18,430 nt of DNA from Frankiales bacterium. Lineage in GTDB: Bacteria; Actinomycetota; Actinomycetes; Mycobacteriales; SCTD01. Where the stretch lies: contig JAOPWK010000328.1 in NCBI GenBank assembly GCA_025965735.1, positions 1 through 18,430 of the forward strand, in the 5' to 3' direction. Of the stretch, positions 1 to 6,598 are shown piece after piece (positions within the stretch are counted from its first letter, which is position 1; each line of letters starts with the position of its first letter). The notes under the pieces were generated by a model. The model did not search any database, was not told the DNA's origin, and saw only the letters and a program-made list of their open reading frames with translations. The position numbers and the translations under genes are program-made.

Positions 1-758
1 TCGGCCAGCCGCTTCAGGGCGCGGCTGCGCAGAGCCGCGGGCAGCGCCGCCAGCTCGGCGACCACGTCGGTGTCCGGCGCCAGCGCGTCCAGCGCGTCGG
101 CGTCCTCGCGCAGCTGCGCCGCCGACCTGGCCAGCGCCTCCGTCACTCCCGGACCGAGGTGCGTCTCGAGGATCGGCAGCACGCGGTGCCGGGCGCGCAC
201 GCGGGCGTACGACGGGTCGCCGTTGTGCGGGTCCTCCCACGGCACGAGCCGCGCCTCGGCGCAGGCCTCGTGCGTGGTCGCGCGCCGGACCGTCAGGAGC
301 GGCCGCCGGTAGACACCGCGCACCGGCGCCATGCCGCCGAGGGCTCGCGCACCGGCGCCACGCGCCAGCCCGAGCAGGACCGTCTCCGCCTGGTCGTCGA
401 GCGTGTGGCCGAGCAGCACGGCCTCCAGGCCCAGCTCGTCGGCGGCCGCGTCCAGCGCCGCGTACCGAGAGGTGCGCGCTGCCGCCTCGTCGCGTCCGGC
501 CGGCACCACCGTGAGCACGCGCGCCTCGAGGCCGAGGTCGCGGCAGACGCCGGCGGCCTGCTCGGCCACCTCCGCCGAACCCGCCTGGAGCCCGTGGTCG
601 ACGAGCAGGGCGTACGACCCCGGCCGCTCGAACGCGAGCGCGGCGGCCAGCGCGAGCGAGTCCGCGCCGCCCGACACCGCGGCGGCGACGGGTCCGTCGG
701 GAAGTGCGCGCCGCACCGCCACCCGCACTGCAGCGGTGGCCCGCGGCGGTCCGGTCAC
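1..758 (-). CDS. tilS: tRNA(Ile)-lysidine synthase TilS (3' end cut by window)
   Basis: TilS joins lysine to C34 of the CAU-anticodon tRNA-Ile using ATP, changing its reading from AUG to AUA; it acts in the cytoplasm. The PP-loop ATP-pyrophosphatase motif SGGADS is at residues 29-34. It is followed by the family signature GHTLDDQAETVLLGLARGAG near residues 125-145 and by a PWEDPHNGDPSYARVRAR stretch typical of the tRNA-binding part of the N-terminal domain. I place the start at a GTG (756-758) that overlaps the TGA of the upstream metalloprotease gene in a GTGA, as expected for translational coupling. About 252 codons are present and the reading frame is open at base 1, so the C-terminal part is missing. 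It is the third gene of the dacB-zincin-tilS set. In related actinomycetes hpt and ftsH usually follow, but that lies outside this window. Confidence 0.95.
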   Translation of the reverse strand, partial: MTGPPRATAAVRVAVRRALPDGPVAAAVSGGADSLALAAALAFERPGSYALLVDHGLQAGSAEVAEQAAGVCRDLGLEARVLTVVPAGRDEAAARTSRYAALDAAADELGLEAVLLGHTLDDQAETVLLGLARGAGARALGGMAPVRGVYRRPLLTVRRATTHEACAEARLVPWEDPHNGDPSYARVRARHRVLPILETHLGPGVTEALARSAAQLREDADALDALAPDTDVVAELAALPAALRSRALKRLA

Positions 759-1807
759 GCCGTGATCGCGGCCGGGGTGCTGTCGATCCGCTGCACCCAG
801 GAGAGCGGCTCGCGGATCTCCTGCCGGGTCGGCAGCGTCGCGGGCGACTCCCAGACGCGGTTGAAGCCGGCCATGCCGAGCTCGCGGACCGCGGCGTCGA
901 CGAAGACCTTGCCCTCGGCGTACTGCAGCGCCTTGAGGTCCATGCCGAGCAGCTTGCGCAGCACCCGGTCCAGCAGGCCGCCGTGCTCCTTACGCCGCTG
1001 GTCGAACTTGGCCCGGATGTGCGTCACGCTCGGCACGACGGACGGTCCGACGCCGTCCATGACGTGCTCGGCGTGGCCCTCCAGCAGCGACATGAAGGCG
1101 GTCACGCGGTCGAGCACGACGCGCTGCTCGGGCGTCTGCAGCAGCTCGACGACGGACCCGCCCTTCGGCAGCCCGGTCACGACGTTCTTCAGCCGCTCGA
1201 CGAGCTGCGCCGGGTCGTCCAGGGACGTCGCCTCGAGCAGGTTCGTGATCTCACCGCGCACGTGGTCGTGCATCCACGGCACCGCGGTGAACTGCGTGCG
1301 GTGGGTGACCTCGTGCAGCGCGACCCACAGCCGGAAGTCGTGCGGGTCGACCTCGAGCCGGCGCTCGGTCTCCACGATGTTCGGCGCGACCATGATCAGC
1401 CGACCGGGCGTGCCCGCGGCGGTGAACGCCTCGTACTGCCCGAGCACCTTGCTCGACAGCCAGCCCAGGACCGACCCCATCTGCACGCCGGCGACCTTGG
1501 CGGTCACGCCGGCGGCCAGCGCGCTGGTGCTCTTCTCCTCGAGCTTCCTGGTCAGCGGCTCGAGCACGACGCGGAAGCCCTCGACGTTCGCGGCTGCCCA
1601 GCCGGGCCGGTCGACGACGGTCGCCTCGAGCACCTCGCCCGGCGGCACCAACCCGGTGACCGCGCGCACGTGCTCCTCGGCCTGCACGGCGAGCTGCCGC
1701 AGCTCGGTCACGATGGCGCCGGCCTCGGCCCAGCTGACGGACGGCGGTGCGGGGGCCAGGCGGCGGGCGGTGCTGACCGCGAGGTCGTAGTCGACGGGGC
1801 TGGGCAT
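755..1807 (-). CDS. Zincin-like metalloprotease-family protein (DUF2342 / zincin_2 type)
   Basis: A 350-residue protein of the actinobacterial zincin-like family, whose members are often labelled putative hydrolase or F420-biosynthesis-associated protein. The zinc-binding HEVTH (HExxH) is at residues 165-169. A second conserved block, EGHAEHVMDG (about 243-252), could supply a further metal ligand. No signal peptide or membrane segment is visible, so it is probably cytoplasmic. The substrate is unknown. It lies 27 nt after dacB and its TGA overlaps the tilS start by 4 nt, so it is probably cotranscribed with both. Its ATG also has a TAGCGT box exactly 7 nt upstream, which suggests an extra leaderless promoter inside the gap; the GGAG lying 2 nt from the ATG is too close for a normal Shine-Dalgarno site. 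Family assignment is firm. Real proteolytic activity is an inference from the motif. Confidence 0.9.
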   Translation of the reverse strand: MPSPVDYDLAVSTARRLAPAPPSVSWAEAGAIVTELRQLAVQAEEHVRAVTGLVPPGEVLEATVVDRPGWAAANVEGFRVVLEPLTRKLEEKSTSALAAGVTAKVAGVQMGSVLGWLSSKVLGQYEAFTAAGTPGRLIMVAPNIVETERRLEVDPHDFRLWVALHEVTHRTQFTAVPWMHDHVRGEITNLLEATSLDDPAQLVERLKNVVTGLPKGGSVVELLQTPEQRVVLDRVTAFMSLLEGHAEHVMDGVGPSVVPSVTHIRAKFDQRRKEHGGLLDRVLRKLLGMDLKALQYAEGKVFVDAAVRELGMAGFNRVWESPATLPTRQEIREPLSWVQRIDSTPAAITA

Positions 1808-1814
1808 GGCTCCG

Positions 1815-1820
1815 ACGCTA
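1815..1820 (-). promoter_or_regulatory. Candidate leaderless -10 box for the zincin-like gene
   Basis: TAGCGT (1820-1815 on the minus strand) lies in the 27-nt gap after dacB, 7 nt before the ATG at 1807. It could provide expression of the zincin-like gene and tilS independent of dacB. Confidence 0.35.
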
Positions 1821-1834
1821 CGTGCCGTACGGCG

Positions 1835-3226
1835 TCAGCGGCAGCCGCAGCCGGCCAGCGCGGCAGCCAGCCGGTCGAGGGCGGCCTCCGCCTGGCGGTT
1901 CGCGCCGAGCGGCACCCCGTCGGCGGTGAGGTCGAACGCGAGCAGCCGGCCGTCGGCCGTGCGCACCAGGCCGGCCAGAGCGCTGACGCCGTTGAGCGTG
2001 CCGGTCTTCGCGCGGACGATCCCGGCGCCCAGCCGCGCGCCGGTGGCGGCCTTGCGGTAGCGCTCCGAGAGCGTCCCGGAGAAGCCCGCCACCGGCAGGC
2101 CGGTGAGCACCGGTGAGAGCTGCTCGACCGGGGCCGAGCCGTCGTCGGAGGCGACCCGGGCGAGCAGCCGGGTGAGGGCTGCCGGCTCGAGCCGGTCGTC
2201 GCGGGAGAGCCCGCTGCCGTCGACCAGCGCGACCGCCTGCCGCCCGACGCCGACCTCGTCGAGGAACGACCCCAGCACCTGCTGCACCGCAGCGGCGCCG
2301 CCGGCGAAGGAGGCCGGCTGCCCCTGGCTCAGCGCCACGTGCCGGGCGAGCGCCTCGGCGAGGTCGTTGTCGCTGTGCGCCAGCATCCGCTCGACGAGCT
2401 GCGGGACCGGCTGGCTGGTGACGGCGCCCAGCTCGGTCGCGCCGACGGGCGCCGCGCCGCGGGCCACCTGCACCTCGGCCCCCGGCTGGAGCAGCGCGGC
2501 GAGCTGCTGGCCCGCGGCCAGCGCCGGCTCGAGGTGCCGTCGCACGCGGTCCGGGCGCACCCGGCCGCCGTCGACCATGACCGGCCCGACCGGGGCGACC
2601 GCCCCCTCCGTGACGTAGCTGTCCTTCCAGCCGGGACCGAGCCGCGCGCCGCTGTAGAGGGACTCGTCCACCAGCACGCGGGACACGACCTGCGCGCCGA
2701 GCGCGGCGCGGGTGCGGGTGGCCAGGTCGGTCAGCCGCGCAGGCGCCGGGTAGGACAGCGGCGCCTTGACCCCCGCCAGCGTCGGGTCGCCGCCGCCGAC
2801 GAGCACGACCTCCCCCGGCGCGGCGCCCGCGACGACGCGGGTGGTCAGGCGGAGGTCCTGCGGCAGCGCGGTGAGCGCAGCGACCGCTGTCGCGATCTTG
2901 GCCGTGGAGGCGGGGACCAGCAGCGCGTCCGCACCCCGCTCGAGCACCGGCTCACCGCTGTGCGCGTCCACGACCGACACGGCCAGTCGGCCGTTGATGG
3001 CGGGGTCGGCCAGCGTCAGGGTGATCGCCGCCTGCAGACCGGCGGCGGTCGGCGCGGGCGCGTCGTCGCGGACCTCCGGCAGCAGCGCCTCGCGCACGGC
3101 GGGGGCCGTCGCACCGGCGTCCGGTCGTTCCGACGCCGAGCCGTCCCCGCGCAGCGTCACGGCAGCAGCGCCTCCGGCGAGCACCGAGGCGGCAGCGAGC
3201 GCAGCGACCAGACGTCCCGTGCGCAA
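1835..3226 (-). CDS. dacB: D-alanyl-D-alanine carboxypeptidase/endopeptidase (PBP4, peptidase S13)
   Basis: A low-molecular-weight penicillin-binding protein that trims or cleaves peptide stems of peptidoglycan outside the membrane. All three serine active-site motifs are present: STAK (107-110, nucleophile S107), SDN (285-287) and KTG (407-409). The large insertion between the first two motifs fits class C PBPs. The N-terminus (residues 1-23) is a hydrophobic, Ala-rich signal segment without a lipobox. The length of 463 residues is normal. The chosen start is TTG (3224-3226), because no in-frame ATG or GTG lies between it and the proposed promoter; this start is less certain than the frame. 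The gene is transcribed divergently from ppa and leads the dacB-zincin-tilS set. The C-terminus ends in an unusual GCGCR tail. Confidence 0.93.
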   Translation of the reverse strand: MRTGRLVAALAAASVLAGGAAAVTLRGDGSASERPDAGATAPAVREALLPEVRDDAPAPTAAGLQAAITLTLADPAINGRLAVSVVDAHSGEPVLERGADALLVPASTAKIATAVAALTALPQDLRLTTRVVAGAAPGEVVLVGGGDPTLAGVKAPLSYPAPARLTDLATRTRAALGAQVVSRVLVDESLYSGARLGPGWKDSYVTEGAVAPVGPVMVDGGRVRPDRVRRHLEPALAAGQQLAALLQPGAEVQVARGAAPVGATELGAVTSQPVPQLVERMLAHSDNDLAEALARHVALSQGQPASFAGGAAAVQQVLGSFLDEVGVGRQAVALVDGSGLSRDDRLEPAALTRLLARVASDDGSAPVEQLSPVLTGLPVAGFSGTLSERYRKAATGARLGAGIVRAKTGTLNGVSALAGLVRTADGRLLAFDLTADGVPLGANRQAEAALDRLAAALAGCGCR

Positions 3227-3268
3227 CGTCTCACCGCCCTCTGCGAAGCCCCTCGAACCCCGTGGGCG

Positions 3269-3296
3269 AGACTAGGTGGACCCGCCCGCCTGTCTT
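3269..3296 (-). promoter_or_regulatory. Candidate sigma-70-type promoter for dacB
   Basis: In the 85-bp divergent gap between dacB and ppa the minus strand carries TAGTCT (3274-3269) as a -10 candidate and AAGACA (3296-3291) as a -35 candidate, separated by 16 nt. The TTG start of dacB is about 43 nt downstream of the -10. On the plus strand I see no equally good box for ppa. Assigned by eye only. Confidence 0.4.
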
Positions 3297-3311
3297 GGAG
3301 GAAGCCCCGCT

Positions 3312-3902
3312 GTGGAGTTCGACGTCACCATCGAGATCCCCAAGGGGCAGCGCAACAAGTACGAGATGGACCACCACACCGGTCGCATCCGGCTGGACCG
3401 GCGCCTGTTCACGAGCACCAGCTACCCGGCCGACTACGGCTTCGTGGAGTGCACGCTCGGCGGCGACGGCGACCCGCTGGACGCGCTGGTCCTGCTCGAG
3501 GAGCCGACCTTCCCCGGCTGCCTGATCTCCTGCCGCACGATCGGCATGTTCCGCATGACCGACGAGGCCGGGCCGGACGAGAAGCTGCTCTGCGTCGTGG
3601 CCGGCGACCCGCGCCAGGCCCACATCAAGGACATCGGCGACATCAGCGAGTTCGACAAGCTGGAGATCCAGCACTTCTTCGAGGTCTACAAGGACCTCGA
3701 GCCCGGCAAGTCGGTCGAGGGCGCGGAGTGGGTCGGGCGCGTCGAGGCCGAGCAGGAGGTCATCTACAGCCGCGAGCGGTACGCCGCCGACCCGCACGCG
3801 GTCGACCACGTCGGCGACGCGAAGATGCACGAGGAGCACCTCGACAAGCTCATGCCGGTCGAGCAGGCGCAGAAGCCCGTGCACACCAACCAGACGCGCT
3901 AG
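3312..3902 (+). CDS. ppa: Inorganic pyrophosphatase (family I)
   Basis: Soluble Mg-dependent pyrophosphatase that hydrolyses the pyrophosphate released by biosynthesis, here near genes for tRNA modification. The N-terminus VEFDVTIEIPKGQRNKYEMD and the metal-binding signature DGDPLD (52-57) are diagnostic, and 196 residues is a normal length for the actinobacterial form. I start it at GTG 3312 because GGAGGA at 3297-3302 is a good ribosome binding site with 9 nt spacing and the homologous N-terminus begins there. An in-frame GTG at 3276 has no ribosome binding site and would add a non-conserved 12-residue extension. The gene is divergent from dacB. Its TAG overlaps the TAG of the convergent VOC gene in the tetranucleotide CTAG, leaving no room for a terminator between them. 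Confidence 0.97.
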   Translation: MEFDVTIEIPKGQRNKYEMDHHTGRIRLDRRLFTSTSYPADYGFVECTLGGDGDPLDALVLLEEPTFPGCLISCRTIGMFRMTDEAGPDEKLLCVVAGDPRQAHIKDIGDISEFDKLEIQHFFEVYKDLEPGKSVEGAEWVGRVEAEQEVIYSRERYAADPHAVDHVGDAKMHEEHLDKLMPVEQAQKPVHTNQTR

Positions 3903-4375
3903 AGGACCTTCTCGCCGTACATCTCGCCGAGCGGGTCGCAGATCAGCTCGAGCCGCTCGCCGTCCGGCCCGGCGAAGTAGAGCGAGGTGCCGCTGTGGCG
4001 CTCGTACGCCACTGCGGCCGCGTCGAGCTTGTCCCTCAGCAGGGCCCAGCGCGCCGGCTCGACGGAGATCGCGACGTGGTGCAGCCCGCCGAGCACCTCG
4101 GCGTACGGCCCGAGGTCCAGCCCGGGGAAGTCGAAGAAGGCGAGCAGGTTGCCGTTGCCGATGTCGAAGAAGAAGTGCGTCGACCCCGGGTAGTCGCGGT
4201 TGTCGATCATCTCGGTCAGCGGGAACTCGAGCAGCTCGCTGTAGAAGCGGGTCGTCCGCTCGACGTCGCCGCTGACCAGCGCCGTGTGGTGCAGGCCGCG
4301 GGCGGAGGAGGCGGGCCGCTCCCCCTCCGGCTTCAGGTACGTCGCGCGGAGCCTGGCGCGGGTCTCGTCGCTCAT
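3899..4375 (-). CDS. VOC superfamily (glyoxalase/bleomycin-resistance-like) protein
   Basis: A 158-residue protein with two beta-alpha-beta-beta-beta modules of the vicinal-oxygen-chelate fold. Module one begins at GLHHTALVSGDVERTTRFYS (about 27-46). Module two begins at GLHHVAISVE (about 97-106) and ends with GPDGERLELICDP (about 136-148). The histidines at the start of each module and Glu143 are in the usual metal-ligand positions, so a metal-dependent lyase, isomerase or dioxygenase is possible. The substrate cannot be told from sequence. The ATG (4373-4375) has no ribosome binding site but has TAGGGT ending 6 nt upstream, so it is probably translated from a leaderless mRNA. It is divergent from the TauE/SafE gene, with only 26 nt between start codons, and convergent with ppa. 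Confidence 0.88.
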   Translation of the reverse strand: MSDETRARLRATYLKPEGERPASSARGLHHTALVSGDVERTTRFYSELLEFPLTEMIDNRDYPGSTHFFFDIGNGNLLAFFDFPGLDLGPYAEVLGGLHHVAISVEPARWALLRDKLDAAAVAYERHSGTSLYFAGPDGERLELICDPLGEMYGEKVL

Positions 4376-4381
4376 GGCACG

Positions 4382-4387
4382 ACCCTA
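4382..4387 (-). promoter_or_regulatory. Candidate leaderless -10 box for the VOC gene
   Basis: The minus strand reads TAGGGT (4387-4382), then 6 nt, then the ATG at 4375. This is the spacing expected if transcription starts at the A of ATG. The box sits inside a 5-bp inverted repeat (ACCCT 4382-4386 / AGGGT 4392-4396) and overlaps the AGGAG ribosome binding site of the divergent gene. No clear -35 is visible. Confidence 0.45.
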
Positions 4388-4401
4388 GGAGAGGGTGGCG
4401 C

Positions 4402-5172
4402 GTGGACGTCGAGCTGACCGACCTGCTCGTGCTCTGCGCCTTTGCGTTCCTGGCCGGCGGCCTGGACGCGATCGTCGGCGGCGGCGGCCTGGTGCAGCTG
4501 CCCGCGCTGCTCGTCGTCCTGCCGCAGGCGCCGGTCGTCGCGCTGCTCGGCACCAACAAGCTCGCCTCGGTCGTCGGCACGGCGAGCGCCGCGGTCACCT
4601 ACAACCGGCGGATCTCCGTCGACCGCAGGACCGCCGGCTGGATGGCGGGCTCGGCCTTCGTCGGGAGCGCCGGCGGTGCGCTGCTCGCGACGTCGGTCGG
4701 CAGCGAGGTGCTCAAGCCGGCCGTGCTCGTGGCCCTGGTCACCGTGCTGGGCTACACGCTGCGCCGTCCGTCCCTCGGCGAGGTGGAGCTGCTGCGCATG
4801 AAGGCGCACGCGCAGCGCACGACCGCGGTCGTCGGGGGCGCACTGATCGGCTTCTACGACGGCTTCATCGGACCGGGTACCGGCAGCTTCCTGGTGTTCC
4901 TGCTCGTCGGCGCGGTGGGGCTGTCGTTCCTGCACGCCAGCGCGACCGCGAAGGTGGTGAACACGTCCACCAACCTCGCGGCCCTGGCGCTGTTCGCGTA
5001 CGGCGGCCACGTGCTCTGGCTGCTCGGGGCCGCCATGGCGCTGTCGAACCTGGCCGGCAGCCAGGTCGGCACGCGGCTGGCGATCCGCCGCGGCAGCGCC
5101 TGGGTGCGCCGGGTCTTCCTCGTCGTGGTCAGCGCGCTGGTGCTGCGGCTGGCCTACGACGTCCTGACGTGA
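4402..5172 (+). CDS. TauE/SafE (TSUP) family membrane transporter
   Basis: A 256-residue integral membrane protein of the sulfite exporter TauE/SafE family, which moves sulfonates, sulfite or other organic anions; the substrate here is unknown. The two repeated halves are visible. Each has a Gly-rich loop and an Asn-containing motif: GGGGLVQLPAL (26-36) with GTNKLAS (50-56), then GFYDGFIGPGTGSF (150-163) with ATAKVVNTSTN (181-191). Hydrophobic segments between them suggest about eight membrane passes. The start is GTG 4402, with AGGAG at 4387-4391 as ribosome binding site. Its promoter must lie within the divergent VOC gene, because only 26 nt separate the two start codons. A two-hairpin terminator follows the stop. 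Confidence 0.9.
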   Translation: MDVELTDLLVLCAFAFLAGGLDAIVGGGGLVQLPALLVVLPQAPVVALLGTNKLASVVGTASAAVTYNRRISVDRRTAGWMAGSAFVGSAGGALLATSVGSEVLKPAVLVALVTVLGYTLRRPSLGEVELLRMKAHAQRTTAVVGGALIGFYDGFIGPGTGSFLVFLLVGAVGLSFLHASATAKVVNTSTNLAALALFAYGGHVLWLLGAAMALSNLAGSQVGTRLAIRRGSAWVRRVFLVVVSALVLRLAYDVLT

Positions 5173-5180
5173 CGTAGGAG

Positions 5181-5233
5181 GAGAGCGACCGCGGGGGCGC
5201 GGCGACCGCTCTCGTCCGGTCGTTCGTACGACC
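5181..5233. terminator. Two tandem hairpins, probable bidirectional terminator
   Basis: Between two convergent genes. The first hairpin has outer arms GAGAGCG (5181-5187) and CGCTCTC (5207-5213), and inner arms CCGCG (5189-5193) and CGCGG (5198-5202) around GGGG. The second has GGTCGT (5218-5223) and ACGACC (5228-5233) around TCGT. There is no T-tract, as is usual in high-GC actinobacteria. Confidence 0.65.
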
Positions 5234-5245
5234 CCGTCAGTCGGT

Positions 5246-5575
5246 TCAGGCGGCGCGGACCGCCCGGTGCGGGGCGACCTCGACCGGCGGCTCGCCGGTG
5301 CGGTGGCCGAGCGCGTGGACCAGGCTGCGGACGAACTCCCCGCCACCGACGAGGGCGAGACCGGTCACGACCGGGTGCATCCAGGCGCTGCGCAGCTCCT
5401 GCCCGAAGGCGGTGAAGACGGAGTAGTCGAGCCCCCAGGCGAAGCCCGCAGCCAGGACGACGGCGATGGTGCGGGTCAGCGCGGCCGGCGCCTTGAGCGG
5501 GAGCAGCTCGTCGATGACCTGCATGACGACGGTGAGACCGAGGGCGAGACCGAGGAAGACGACGAAGGGGTACAT
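5246..5575 (-). CDS. Small membrane protein of unknown function
   Basis: I do not recognise this 109-residue protein. It has three hydrophobic segments at about residues 2-21, 34-52 and 66-86, with a short charged tail (HRTGEPPVEVAPHRAVRAA). The first segment runs into an acidic patch (IDELLP), and a WGLDYSVFTAFGQELRSAW stretch lies between the second and third. The ATG is preceded by AAGGAG (5582-5587) with 6 nt spacing, a strong ribosome binding site, which supports a real gene. It is divergent from the ECF sigma gene, sharing a 94-bp control region, and convergent with the TauE/SafE gene. A role linked to the sigma factor is possible from position only. Confidence 0.75.
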   Translation of the reverse strand: MYPFVVFLGLALGLTVVMQVIDELLPLKAPAALTRTIAVVLAAGFAWGLDYSVFTAFGQELRSAWMHPVVTGLALVGGGEFVRSLVHALGHRTGEPPVEVAPHRAVRAA

Positions 5576-5669
5576 GGGGGGCTCCTTGTCTGCGGGGCGC
5601 CTTGCCCCTCACCCCGTTGGACTGCGCGCGTCGCGAGCGGTTACAGGTCCTCGTGCGGGACCGTGACGG

Positions 5670-6218
5670 ATGGACGTCGACCCGTCGCTCGTGCGCGCCG
5701 TGCAGCGGGGCGAGCGCGGCGCGATGGATGACCTCATCCGGGCGACGTACGCCGACGTGTACGCGCTGGCCCGCCGGCTGCTGGCTGATCCCAGCGACGC
5801 GGCGGACGCCACGCAGGAGGTCTACGTGCGCGTCGTGCGCTCGGTGCTCGGCTTCCGCGGGGAGTCCTCCTTCGGCACGTGGCTGCACCGGGTGACGGTG
5901 AACGTGTGCAGCACGATGCTCACCAAGCGCGGTGACGTCCGGGCTCGCGGGCAGTCCGCCGGCGTCCTGGAGATGGACGTGGACCTGGTCGACCCGGCAC
6001 CTGACCCCGCGAGCCGCGCCGAGACCGCTGACCTCGCGGCGCGGACGGCGCGGGCGCTGGACACGCTGCCGGAGGACGCGCGGGAGGTCGTCGTGCTGCG
6101 TGACGTGCAGGGGCTCTCGACGAAGGAGGCCGCGCAGGTGCTGGGCATCAGCGAGGGTGCGGTGAAGGTCCGGCTGCACAGGGCGCACGCGAGGCTGAGG
6201 GAGCTGGTCGGCACATGA
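5670..6218 (+). CDS. ECF (group IV) RNA polymerase sigma factor
   Basis: A 182-residue extracytoplasmic-function sigma factor that directs RNA polymerase to a small regulon. Region sigma-2 covers about residues 9-90, including DAADATQEVYVRVVRS and the promoter-melting part RGESSFGTWLHRVTVNVC. After an acidic linker (about 98-117), region sigma-4 covers about 118-178, with LPEDAREVVVLRDVQGLS and a helix-turn-helix in STKEAAQVLGISEGAVKVRL. No C-terminal extension is present. The start is ATG 5670; the ribosome binding site is weak (GCGGGA further upstream). The next gene, a zinc-type anti-sigma factor, overlaps by 4 nt (ATGA), the usual arrangement for stoichiometric control. The target promoters are unknown; autoregulation is common in such pairs. 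Confidence 0.95.
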   Translation: MDVDPSLVRAVQRGERGAMDDLIRATYADVYALARRLLADPSDAADATQEVYVRVVRSVLGFRGESSFGTWLHRVTVNVCSTMLTKRGDVRARGQSAGVLEMDVDLVDPAPDPASRAETADLAARTARALDTLPEDAREVVVLRDVQGLSTKEAAQVLGISEGAVKVRLHRAHARLRELVGT

Positions 6219-6598
6219 GCCGCTTGTGCGACGAGGTGCAGGCGCAGCTGCCGGGGTACGTCGACCGGTCCCTTCCGCGGGTGCGCCGTCGGCTGGTCGG
6301 CCTGCACCTTCGGCGGTGCTCTGACTGCCAGGCGGCGTTCTCCGCCCAGCGCGACGTGGCGGCCGGGCTGCGGGTGCTGTCCTCGCCGGCCGAGCCGCCG
6401 CCGGAGGGACTGCTCGACGAGCTGCTCGCGCAGGCGGCCATCCCGGGCGTCAAGGGTCGGGCGGCCGTGCCGGTGCGCGGGGCGGTCAGCGGGGCGCGGC
6501 CGGTCCTCTCGGTCGCGCTGCTGGTCGCAGGTGCGGCGGCCGGCACCGGCGTCGGCTACGCCGGCTGGCGCGGGCTGCGCAGGCTCCGGGAGCGGTAG
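6215..6598 (+). CDS. Membrane-anchored anti-sigma factor with zf-HC2 domain
   Basis: A 127-residue partner of the preceding sigma factor. The N-terminal zinc anti-sigma motif is complete: C5, then H31-x3-C35-x2-C38 in HLRRCSDC. One hydrophobic segment (about 96-117) near the C-terminus is followed by a basic tail, so the sigma-binding domain would face the cytoplasm with almost no extracytoplasmic sensor part. This is short for the class and suggests either a separate sensor or direct sensing through the Zn-thiol centre. The ATG overlaps the sigma stop codon (ATGA). The TAG stop (6596-6598) is directly followed by the stop of the convergent c-di-GMP gene with no base between. Confidence 0.92.
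   Translation: MSRLCDEVQAQLPGYVDRSLPRVRRRLVGLHLRRCSDCQAAFSAQRDVAAGLRVLSSPAEPPPEGLLDELLAQAAIPGVKGRAAVPVRGAVSGARPVLSVALLVAGAAAGTGVGYAGWRGLRRLRER

Noticed and set aside
159..1790. Long plus-strand open frames opposite tilS and the zincin-like gene
   Set aside because: Arg/Ser/Ala-rich translations without motifs. They mirror genes on the other strand and reflect the scarcity of stop codons in high-GC DNA.
3276..3311. Longer N-terminus of pyrophosphatase from GTG 3276
   Set aside because: No ribosome binding site, a non-conserved 12-residue extension, and a good GGAGGA placed for GTG 3312.
5594..5608. GGGGC/GCCCC hairpin in the leader of the small membrane protein as a riboswitch
   Set aside because: Only a 5-bp stem with a 5-nt loop and no recognisable aptamer. 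Such short GC stems are expected by chance here.
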